Part shown: positions 27,562-37,841 of the stretch, in pieces | Layout of the letters: every line of letters begins with the position of its first letter | Position numbering within the stretch: the stretch's first letter is position 1 | Source of the DNA: Chrysogorgia sp. JL179-B06 | Lineage: Eukaryota > Cnidaria > Anthozoa > Scleralcyonacea > Chrysogorgiidae | Assembly: GCA_035772405.1 (NCBI GenBank) | Contig: JAYKKM010000208.1 | Coordinates: 260,001 to 324,000 of the forward strand | Length of the DNA: 64,000 nt | Direction: 5' to 3' | The notes under the pieces: generated by a model | The model's database searches: none | Told to the model about the DNA's origin: nothing | What the model saw: only the letters and a program-made list of their open reading frames with translations | Translations under genes and position numbers: made by a program

Positions 27562-27894
27562 AATTTGTTAATTTATCAATGAGCTCTCTTGGTGTCTATG
27601 ACGACGATTGCAATCAGAACCACATATTACATATTCTGCTGCCGAAACAAGGAATGGACAAATCCCGACTTACTTACATTTTAATGTTGTGCTGTATACT
27701 GTTATGTGTTTTTTATAGTTATGTATTGATATTATCGATTCAAGTAGCCGATTGTAAATTACCTGAAAAAGCGAGATTTACAATTGTATATGTAAAATCT
27801 AAATTTAAATTTAATAAAGTTTCCATTATTATTATTATTATTATTATTAAAAAATATTGTTGCTAATGTACACACTGCTGTAGTGAACGTGGGA

Positions 27895-27965
27895 GAGCTC
27901 GCAATAGAACAATTATTCTGAGACCCGGACAGGAATCGAACCTGTAACCTTCTGTTACAACACAT
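27895..27965 (-). mobile_element. tRNA-like fragment (SINE remnant)
   Basis: On the minus strand, TTACAGGTTCGATTCCTGTC followed by CGGGTCTCAG forms a T-arm with B-box and part of an acceptor. No A-box half is seen upstream, so this is a 3' fragment. Confidence 0.45.
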
Positions 27966-30327
27966 GATGTTTTGTTGACGTTTTTGCGCAAAATGGCCAA
28001 AATTTAAATATTAAATAAAAATAACTAAAACATATATCCACGATTGTTGTATATATTCCTCAATTAAACAACGGTCCAGTGAAAATGAGTTCTTCTCTTT
28101 CTAATGATCAGAATAACCACGATGTTGCTGCAACAAAATTCTCCGTAAAAAGTTCTAATTTATCCAATAAGTTTCAGGCGGTGCTCTCTTGTGATTATTT
28201 TTACCCTTAGGCTGTATTCATTAGGAAAAGGCAAACATTCAAATATCGAACTACATTGGCCATCCGAAGACAATCTGAAGACAATCGAAATTAGTGCACG
28301 ATGCACTAATTTCGGCAATGGTGCAGCATACGACCTACAACAATATATGTGTATTCTTACGGCATCCTTAAACACGATATTTTATATATAATTACATATG
28401 GCAATAATACATTGTTGAATATGTTGTTAAAATCAACACTTTGAACACTATTCTTTATTTTGCAAAATTAGTGGCTTTCTCGTCCCTATCGATGTTGCAC
28501 ATGACATCTCGTAACGGAAATTAGTAAAGTTGTTGTATATTTTAAGAATATATTTAACAAATTATGATTTACTTACAGTCGTTGCAGGTGTAGTGTATTC
28601 TTGAACAGGTCCTCGGGAATGGCAGATATTTTGTTGACACGCAACGATCTAAATATAAAACAAAACAATAAATGTTGAATGTATATTAAACACTGCACAG
28701 GAATAAAACGACTGGTTAAAATGACCGTTTAAATTGGTTACGAACAACCAAATAATGCAACTAATAAACAATGGTAGTAATTAGTACTGGTTAATTTAAC
28801 CATTTAGTATTTGGTATAAAAAGGACCATTTAAAATTGTTATTATCAACCAATTAAAAATTGCTTATGGCACAGCATAAGAGTCGCAGTTGGAAAAAATC
28901 ATATTATCCGAAACAATTTAATAAAAACTAATACAAATAGCAATTATAATGGCGATGCATGAACCTGGTCACTCTTACAAGGGATTAATAACCCAGTGTA
29001 ATAACACAGTGTAAGTTTTCCAGAAACTAAACCTGACCCTAATCCTAACACAACACACAATTTCTGATCTTAACCCCGATAGGTCACCGATAACGAGTGT
29101 TGAATGACCGTGGCCGCGAGCGACACTCAGCACAACGGATGCTCATCCCCATGAAACAACATAAAAATTCAAGTGCCCCAAGTACTGCCAGGCACATTTT
29201 AAAGAAAAGCAAAAAATGTAATCTTGTTGTTATTTACAAAAAAATATGACAATATTTTTGCCGATCACTCATTATTTATAGCTGACGTTTCATATAACTA
29301 GAATCCCGAATTCAAAACATAGCCCTAACCCTAAAGTTTACCCTAAATCATGAACCTAATACTAACCCTAACTCTTACGACAATACTTTATTTTAAAGAT
29401 AACAGCTGCATTTAATTTCAAATTTTACTGCCTGTAGTCTACAGTACGTGACATTTTGGGATTTATATGAAACTTCGCTGCATTTGTTCACTGTCTAACA
29501 TACCTGATAAGTGATGATTTAATTTTCAAAACTCATTATTTAAATATATTAGTTCTTATTGTTACATATGAGTACAACATAAACAGCATAATTTACACTA
29601 TTTAATGCTTTGGATGTGTTGGAAAATACTATTACAATTCATTTTTTTGTAATAAATGTTGAATTCAGGAAGACGACCCAAAGGAACACGCAAAGACGTT
29701 ACACAGTGATTCAACAGTGAAATACGGTGAGAGTTTGCTCTGAACTTTAAACAGACCTGTTCAGATACAATTATCAAACAGCATCATGGGATACATCACA
29801 AGCAACAAGGCGGCCATTTCAAAAATATTTGAATATCGAACTTGGGAGTTCGTAGTATTTTGTGTTGATTTTCCAAAACGACACGTTGTTTACCTAGTCG
29901 CAGGCTGTAGACGAGACTTGCAGTCAGATTTGTTAAGGTAAGTCACCATATTTATTCAGTTATCAGTAAATTACGTATATTTGTATATAATTTTAAGAGT
30001 CAGCCGTTTAATTCGTTAATCTGCATTTGATTATATCACTGCAGTCTAAAAGTTATCACCGTTGTCATGGAGACAGAATATTCTCAGTTGCCGCACCAAA
30101 ACGGTGGAATTCATTACCACAGGAAATTAGAAGTTATATCGACCGGCGTAGTCCCTTATCACGGGAAATGCAAAGGGGAATCTGAAGTTGCATCCAGTTT
30201 AGATATTTATATATATTCAAGATCAACGGCCCATGCGCGGCATCGGAACATTTGGCCCTGGTAACTAGACATGGTAAATATCTGCATTTGAATTAATATT
30301 TAAATTGAACCGTACGCTGAATGAAGA
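27966..30327. other. Unannotated stretch; no convincing gene
   Basis: Only short frames. A 41-codon frame from ATG 28085 (MSSSLSNDQNNHDVAATKFS) has no recognisable family. A palindrome AATTAGTGCACGATGCACTAATTT lies near 28289-28312. No transposon ends were found. Confidence 0.4.
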
Positions 30328-30333
30328 TTTGGG

Positions 30334-30960
30334 AGTAGTATACAATATAGCGGTACCAGGCCACCCTTAAATAAAAACTAGTCGTTTTTAAAGAATCGTC
30401 GTATTTCATCATTTGTGAGCATGTGGTGGAACTATTATATAGTGATGTTGGTGCATGGTTGAGTCATAATATAGCGATGTTGACGCATGGTTGAGTCATT
30501 ATGTAATGGTGTTGGCACATGTGGTGAAGCTATTACATAGTGATGTTGATACGTAGTTGGGTCGTAATATAGTGATGTTGACGTATGGTTGAGTCATTAC
30601 GTAGTGGTATTGACACGTGTTTGAGTGATTATATACCATAACTTAGTGGGGAGTGCCAGGCCACTTTTCGTTTTTGAAAAATCGTCATATTTCGTCGTCT
30701 GTGAGCGTGTGGTGGAGCCGCTATATGTTGGTGTTGGTGCACATGTGGTGGAGCTATTATATAGTGATGTTTGGTAGGGATTGTTACAGTCCAGTCAGAT
30801 GGATCTTGGTATTAGTTCAAATATATTGTTTCGATACGCGTCGTTTTACGAGTCGTCTCGAAATGTGTTGCTTTTAAATCGTCTCGAAATGTGTCGTTTT
30901 ACGAGTCGTCTCGAAATATGCTGTAAAGTGTGTTGACAAATTAATTAAATTATAAATTCC
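30334..30960. repeat. Terminal repeat block, left arm
   Basis: The terminal 70 bp (ACCAGGCCACCC, AAAGAATCGTCGTATTTCATC) recurs in variant form at about 30650-30720 (GCCAGGCCACTTTTCG). Between them are tandem units with TGGTTGAGTCATTA and GTGATGTTGA; at 30832-30920 the phrase GTCGTCTCGAAATGTG repeats. The mirrored block is at 42657-43283. Confidence 0.8.
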
Positions 30961-30980
30961 TCTTTTTATTGAATCTAGCT

Positions 30981-33900
30981 CTAGACTATTTTGTAGTGTC
31001 CATATGCGTAGCTAATAATACCATCTTTTAGGATGTGTCTCTTATCATCGAAACAACTCAGTGATATCTTGTTTATCTCATAACTACCTAGCTGATGATT
31101 GACACTTCTTATAGATCTCATTTTATGAGATATTTGTTTACGGTTTACTAAAACATCTTTATAACTATCATGTCTTATGTTTTTCCTCACAACGTTCTTC
31201 TTGACACCTTTAGCAGTCTTACCACCCTTTCCATCCTCTTTCACGTAGCTATACATTTTAGATCTTAGACCAACGTACTCAACGATAGGGACTCCTAATG
31301 TTTCGTCTTTCATTTTACCAATAACTTTCTTGTTAGTTGGGTTGAAGTATGGAGATGACTTGTCATATCCACTAAAGTCAAACATTTCGTTGTTATCATA
31401 TATGTCACTATACACATCCTCTGTCTTAATCTCGTACATTAGACTATCCGTGTCTGTGAATAGTAGTTTGGCTTTGTTGCCATACTTCTTTTTAACGTTA
31501 TTGTAGTGGAAGTCATATATCAATGTCTTCGACAAGTCTAGAATACACATACCTACATATGCTGGCTTGTTTAGAGTTAACGTTTCTTTGATACTGTGTA
31601 CAGCTACTAAGTTGTCGTTAAATATTTTACTGCTTACAAAGGTAGGCTTAGAGGCTAGCTTCTTCAGTTTATCGTCACTTGTTACCAGTTTAACGTTAAC
31701 ACGTTTTCGAAGATTCTCCATAGTCTTCCCGAAGACGCTATTGTTCATCAGTTTGAAAAAATCCTTTTCAAACTGATGAGTCGTTCTTAGCATCTGTTCT
31801 TTTAACTGTGTTAAAGTCAATATAGTCTTTCAGCCATGGAGACTGATTAAACTGTAACACTCTATATACTTTACTTACCTTCATTCCTAGGGACTTATAC
31901 AACTGTAAGTTCCTGTAGTGCACTACGTATCTCTTTTTATTGTTTAGACTTGGTATCAACTTACTTACCTCTCCTACAGATATATTAAACTTGTCTTTTA
32001 TTGTTCTGCAATAATCAGACAGTTTACCAACCTCTACTTTAGTCCTCTCTGGTGCTAGTGGATAGTTGTTGTGTGAGTCATGTAATTCCTTTGGATATTC
32101 CAGATCAACCTCTAGTATCAGTCCTTTGTCTGAGTCATCTTTGTAATTATCAAGGTTGAACTTCTTGATCCATCTGAATCCTCCAGTTGGTAGGTACTGA
32201 TTCATAGCCCAACCATATAGATTATTAGCGTCTAGATATAATATATATTTTGATGGCTTGCTACTGTCATAGTCCTTCATATATTTATTATTAGCCTTGC
32301 TATATCTGTGTGTGATACAAGAGACACCACCTCTCATTCCTTTCTCAATAAACTGAAACATGTCAATATCAGTCATCAATTCCAGTTTGACTCCTGTCAT
32401 CTTTAGAGCAGCGTCCCACGATAGTCCTGGTGATGTGAAGTAGTGGCAAGGGTCTAATTGATAGTACTGCTTGCATGTCCTTCTGAAGTTCTCAAACACG
32501 TCAGACAATAGTAGCACATCAGTTTTGAGATACACATCATGATACTCACCCATGTTTTTCAAATCGAACGTCTTCCACACTTCTTGTGCGTGTTCATAAT
32601 TAGCATCTGATATATGTTCGTCACTTAGCACACTGTAGAAGCTCTCCTTTGAAGGTAGCTTATATCTTCGAACTTGTCGAAACTATCCATATAGTCATAT
32701 GGGTACACACCCTTTCTTGACACTAGTTCTAGTTCCTTATCAGTGAATACCTCTGATGTGTTTTTCAAACACTCTTTAGGAAGGTTGTTAACCAAGCTGT
32801 CTAGACTAGAACCCATGAATTGGAAACTGTCGATGAATACGAGACTTTTTCCTAACATGAAAGCCATATATTTCTCCATGTTATTTGGTATAACATTAAT
32901 GTTCTGCCCAAGTCCTCCGATATTTTGCATTATGAAGTGGCTATCATATCCTCTCAAGTTGTGGAACACCACTGGTATTTTATTAGTCAGTCTATAGTTC
33001 CTATTACATAACTGATGCGCCGAACCTCTATACTTACCAGTTACATGACAATGATCTCTAACTCTTGTATCCTCATCTTTATATATTCCACCACAGATGT
33101 GACATTCAGCTGCTTCCTCAAAGTTAACCTTATCAGCGGAAGTCATGACCATGTCTTTGCTGAAGTGTTCCTTTTTGACATTGTCACAATACTTAACCTC
33201 TTCAAGCATCTTCTTCATAAACTGTTTGACTGCGTTTCACCGCGGAACGTCTCAACAGGCTTACTATACTTGTTGTCATAACAGCAGACTACCTTATAAC
33301 CGTACCCACAGTCCGTGTGCTGTTGATACTTACTAGTATACGACCCTGTGAGTGGTGCCGCGGTGTCTATCTTCTCTAAGATCGCCTCAAAGTCTGCGTA
33401 TATGACAAATGGAACATCTAACTGTTTGTGGAAGTTTCTGTATTTCAACATATTTTTTCCTCTTTCAGGCATCTTGATTGCCTGCTTTCCATTAACCACT
33501 ATACAATTCTCTATGTGGTTCTTTAGTATAGCTTCTGTGCTAAAGCACTGTAGACAGTATCTACAAAAATTATTTTTGTGCTCGTATTTAGACTGGTTGA
33601 ACATAAACCTATTAAAGTCCTTAATGTACACATAGTGTTGTTTCTCGTCTTTTGTTATTAGCAACAGATCCATATGATCTTCATTACTTTCTTTGGATAC
33701 ATGTATTGGAAACAGCTGCTTGTTTTCATATCCAAACACGTTGATGTTTATATTATTTTTGACTTCTATTTTGTTGTACTGTTTGACTGATACTGGGAAG
33801 TCAATTCCCTCATAGTCTACAGTGTCAACATTTCTTTTGTGTTTTGACACTCTTTGCGGTTTGTAATCTACTGGGTTTTTGTGTAGTATGTGACACCACA

Positions 33901-34617
33901 TAAAACACTTATTATCATCGTTCCTTATGTTAATCAAACCCTTTGATGCGTTCCTCAGTTCTGTTGGAAGCTCAACATATAGCTGGATCCATTTAGAGGT
34001 TTATATACTACCACGTTCACGTAGTGACTATCTACGTTGTCTATGACCCATCCAGAACCCTCTGATATCCACACAGCAATTCGGTTTATTATCTCCTCAC
34101 TAGAATGTTTTGCAGACCTATATATGTCACTAACACTATATATCGTCTTAGCATTACAGTTGAAGTATGCTACTTTATGTGTAGTTCTGTCGCCATCCAG
34201 TTGTTTCTCTAGAGTCACTTTTAGTGTCTCAACGTATTTCAAGCCTCTTAGTCTACCCAACTCCTTTGTCAGTATTAGGCTCACAGCGACTCTCGACTTG
34301 TTCAGTTGTTGCAGTGGATCCCTATTACTGACTATCTCGACACTATATGATATAGTGTACCCTCTTAGAGCTGCGTGTGTCTGTACAACTGCAGGAAACT
34401 GATTAGGTTTCTCTAAGAGTGCTCTCTGTTTCTCAATAAAGAGCTTGAGTTTTGCTGAGAGGTTTCTCTTCTCGAGCACTACATGTGCTATTCTGACCCT
34501 GGCGATGTGGTCTATAATGCCCTGTCTAGATGTTATTCTCAACAGATCCATCCAACTATATCCAAGTGTTTTGGCTTCACCCAAATACTTGTTAGACAAC
34601 TCTCTCAAATAATGCAT
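30981..34617 (-). pseudogene. Protein-primed family-B DNA polymerase with endonuclease VII-like module, left arm, broken
   Basis: Read from 34617 down to 30981: an N-terminal domain (ending VNVVVYKPLNGSSY), a C2HC finger (FCRYCLQCFSTEAILKNH), exonuclease motif DFEAI, an endonuclease-VII-like zinc module (CHICGG then RVRDHCHVTGKYRG), exonuclease YDSHF, then polymerase motifs DANNLYGW, NNSVFGKTMEN and DTDSLMYE. This order is that of the pfam DNA_pol_B_2 / EndoVII proteins found in animal mobile elements; protein-primed PolB copies linear DNA from a terminal protein. Breaks: a 2-base excess near 33985 shared with the other arm, single-base losses near 33238 and 32662, and a 7-bp insertion at 31773-31779. 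It differs from the right-arm copy at only a handful of residues. Not functional as it stands. Confidence 0.85.
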
Positions 34618-34764
34618 CCTATATCATACTACATATCTTATTATATTTAAAAACGACTCGTTTTTATTATAAAAAGTGGGTTTAATTCCTGGAAAATCAT
34701 GTAGATTCTAGGAAATGGGTTTAATTCCTGGAAAATCATGTAGATTCCTGGAAAACCATATAGA

Positions 34765-34953
34765 TTATAAGGATAACACCTCTAAATTTCTCAAATGTTT
34801 TTTACTCTTCAAGTGTCTCCACTTAGAGTTAAAGCGATATAGGCTATCACATGTTTCACATATCCAATTATGAGTTCTTACCCACTCTTTGGTTAACACT
34901 CTGTTAGCCTCTGCAGCTTCTTCTTTAGTATGGTAGATTCTACGTCTCGTCAT
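34765..34953 (-). CDS. 62-aa C2H2 zinc-finger protein, left arm
   Basis: An intact short frame identical in sequence to 37506-37694. It has one finger, CETCDSLYRFN then WRHLKSKKH (C-X2-C-X11-H-X5-H), close to the matrin/U1-like spacing, preceded by a basic segment MTRRRIYHTKEEAAEAN. It lies 150 bp upstream of the polymerase start, in the same direction. Perfect conservation in both arms while the polymerase is broken shows youth or homogenisation. The role is unknown; nucleic-acid binding is plausible. Confidence 0.7.
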   Translation of the reverse strand: MTRRRIYHTKEEAAEANRVLTKEWVRTHNWICETCDSLYRFNSKWRHLKSKKHLRNLEVLSL

Positions 34954-34979
34954 TATATAATACTGTATGTTTTGTTACA

Positions 34980-35610
34980 TTGAGGAACGACAGGACCAAC
35001 ATCCCGTTTTGGGACCTTGGTCAAAATGACCCTTCTATCGATCACAAACATACTATCAGTAGGGGGTCACATGTAGTGTCTTAATATTTTACTACTCCTG
35101 GTTCTGATATATAGACTGTATGTGATTGTGTGTTTAAAGGGAGGCTATTGTATAGCCCCCCTTGTATCGCACTAAGTGTCGTCTTGTATTTATCACCAAT
35201 ATTTACTATTTAAAGGAGGCGTCGAAACGACGGGGCCTAAAAATATACACCCAAGTACAGCCTATATATCAGAGCCAGGAGTGTGTTCCACATGAAAGAC
35301 GATGAGAGCTGACACCCTAAAACAAGGCATTGGTTGAGAAACGTTTGTGTCGAGCAATTATTTTTTAAGAAAAGCTGACCCCCTAAAACAGGGGGTCAGC
35401 TTTTATTGCTCAAAAACTGGAGTCCCAGTTTGGGACCTGAGATTTTGTCGTCTTTTATGTGGAAAACACCTCTAGCTCCAATATGAATATCATGTTTGGT
35501 TGTATGTTTAAAGGGGGGTCGGAATCAGACCCCCCTTCAACCACCACTCATTTGATCCCACTTTTATTGCTCAAAAACTGGGGTCCCAATTTGGGACCTG
35601 AGATTTCGTC
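34980..35610. repeat. Arm-internal repeats and hairpins, left arm
   Basis: Two tandem copies (about 35400-35545 and 35562-35705) of a unit containing AGTCCCAGTTTGGGACCTGA and CACCTCTAGCTCCAAT. A strong hairpin AGCTGACCCCCT/AGGGGGTCAGCT lies at 35372-35402. The mirrored set is at 36770-37480. Confidence 0.7.
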
Positions 35611-35615
35611 GTCTT

Positions 35616-35825
35616 TTATGCGGAAAACACCTCTAGCTCCAATACGAATATCGTGTTTGGTTGCAAGTTTAAAGGTGGGCGTGATTCGCGCCCCCCTTCA
35701 AACACCTCTCGTTTGACCTTATATATATTGTCAACGTGTACACTGATAGCCCACTTCACGTTTTTATACCCTAGTGCCTTAGCGACTTCTTTTCTGTGAA
35801 ACCATCTATTAGAAAGACAGGTCAG
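35616..35825 (-). pseudogene. BRO-N-like fragment, left arm
   Basis: A 69-codon frame without ATG, bounded by stops, contains WFHRKEVAKALGYKNVKWAI then SVHVDNIYKVK, the pattern of BRO-N domains (W-F-x-x-K-D-V-A-x-x-L-G-Y ... A-I ... H-V-D) found in large DNA viruses and phages. It is mirrored exactly at 36634-36843. With a stop just upstream and no start, it is a remnant or an exon end. Confidence 0.55.
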
Positions 35826-35904
35826 TTACACATAATATAACCAGTTGTCAAGTGAGTACTGCAATAGAAGATTCAAGAGTGATACCACGCTGTCTAATCA
35901 TCAA

Positions 35905-36552
35905 AGACATTACGCGCAGTGCTCTATCTATGAGATAATCTGTGAGATAGCTGTAAGGTAACTGTGAGATGGTCTGTGAGACAATCTATGAGATGATTTG
36001 TAAGATGATACTACGCGTAGTACTCTATGAGACGATTTAAGATGATCTATAAGATGATACTACGCTTAGTACTCTATCAACGAGACGATTTAAAATGATC
36101 TATAAGATGATACTGCACGCAGTACTCTATCTACGAGACGATTTAAGATGATTTATAAGATGATCTACAAGATGATACTACGCGTAGTACTCTATCTACG
36201 AGACGATTTAAAATGATCTATAAGATGATACTGCGCGCAGTACTCTATCTATGAGACGATTTAAGATGATTTATAAGATGATCTACAAGATGATACTGCG
36301 CGCAGTGCTCTATCTATGAGATAATCTGTGAGATAGCTGTAAGGTAACTGTGAGATGGTCTGTGAGACAATCTATGAGATGATTTGTAAGATGATACTAC
36401 GCGTAGTACTCTATGAGACGATTTAAGATGATCTATAAGATGATACTACGCGTAGTACTCTATCTACGAGACGATTTAAAATGATCTACAAGATGATACT
36501 GCACGCAGTGCTCTATCTATGAGATGATTTAACATAATCTATAAGTTGATTC
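35905..36552. repeat. Central direct-repeat spacer between the palindrome arms
   Basis: About ten units of 35-75 bp built on GATGATCTATAAGATGATAC then TACTCTATCTACGAGACGAT. Each carries a short palindrome: ACTACGCGTAGT, ACTGCGCGCAGT or variants. Units run in one direction through the centre, so this part is not itself the mirror of the arms. The block 35910-36060 is repeated as 36297-36450. Iterated palindromes at the symmetry point suggest a replication or resolution site. Confidence 0.85.
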
Positions 36553-36633
36553 GCAAGATGATTAGACAGCGTGGTATCACTCTTGAATCTTCTATTGCAG
36601 TACTCACTTGACAACTGGTTATATTATGTGTAA

Positions 36634-36843
36634 CTGACCTGTCTTTCTAATAGATGGTTTCACAGAAAAGAAGTCGCTAAGGCACTAGGGTATAAAAACG
36701 TGAAGTGGGCTATCAGTGTACACGTTGACAATATATATAAGGTCAAACGAGAGGTGTTTGAAGGGGGGCGCGAATCACGCCCACCTTTAAACTTGCAACC
36801 AAACACGATATTCGTATTGGAGCTAGAGGTGTTTTCCGCATAA
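36634..36843 (+). pseudogene. BRO-N-like fragment, right arm
   Basis: Mirror copy of 35616-35825, same sequence: WFHRKEVAKALGY begins near 36655 and the frame ends TAA at 36841-36843. An in-frame stop at 36631-36633 and no ATG are shared by both arms, so this state preceded or was copied between the arms. Confidence 0.55.
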
Positions 36844-37505
36844 AAGACGACGAAATCTCAGGTCCCAAATTGGGACCCCAGTTTTTGAGCAATAAAAGTG
36901 GGATCAAATGAGTGGTGGTTGAAGGGGGGTCTGATTCCGACCCCCTTTAAACATACAACCAAACATGATATTCATATTGGAGCTAGAGGTGTTTTCCACA
37001 TAAAAGACGACAAAATCTCATGGTCCCAAACTGGGACTCCAGTTTTTGAGCAATAAAAGCTGACCCCCTGTTTTAGGGGGTCAGCTTTTCTTAAAAAATA
37101 ATTGCTCGACACAAACGTTTCTCAACCAATGCCTTGTTTTAGGGTGTCAGCTCTCATCGTCTTTCATGTGGAACACACTCCTGGCTCTGATATATAGGCT
37201 GTACTTGGGTGTATATTTTTAGGCCCCGTCGTTTCGACGCCTCCTTTAAATAGTAAATATTGGTGATAAATACAAGACGACACTTAGTGCGATACAAGGG
37301 GGGCTATACAATAGCCTCCCTTTAAACACACAATCACATACAGTCTATATATCAGAATCAGGAGTAGTAAAATATTAAGACACTACATGTGACCCCCTAC
37401 TGATAGTATGTTTGTGATCGATAGAAGGGTCATTTTGACCAAGGTCCCAAAACGGGATGTTGGTCCTGTCGTTCCTCAATGTAACAAAACATACAGTATT
37501 ATATA

Positions 37506-37694
37506 ATGACGAGACGTAGAATCTACCATACTAAAGAAGAAGCTGCAGAGGCTAACAGAGTGTTAACCAAAGAGTGGGTAAGAACTCATAATTGGATATG
37601 TGAAACATGTGATAGCCTATATCGCTTTAACTCTAAGTGGAGACACTTGAAGAGTAAAAAACATTTGAGAAATTTAGAGGTGTTATCCTTATAA
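37506..37694 (+). CDS. 62-aa C2H2 zinc-finger protein, right arm
   Basis: Identical to the left-arm protein at 34765-34953 and in the same position relative to the polymerase (148 bp upstream). The finger has C-X2-C-X11-H-X5-H spacing. Function unknown. Confidence 0.7.
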   Translation: MTRRRIYHTKEEAAEANRVLTKEWVRTHNWICETCDSLYRFNSKWRHLKSKKHLRNLEVLSL

Positions 37695-37841
37695 TCTATA
37701 TGGTTTTCCAGGAATCTACATGATTTTCCAGGAATTAAACCCATTTCCTAGAATCTACATGATTTTCCAGGAATTAAACCCACTTTTTATAATAAAAACG
37801 AGTCGTTTTTAAATATAATAAGATATGTAGTATGATATAGG

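Noticed and set aside
35372..37090. Hairpins AGCTGACCCCCT as bacterial-type terminators
   Set aside because: The window is eukaryotic; the hairpins are part of repeated arm sequence with no evidence of terminator use.
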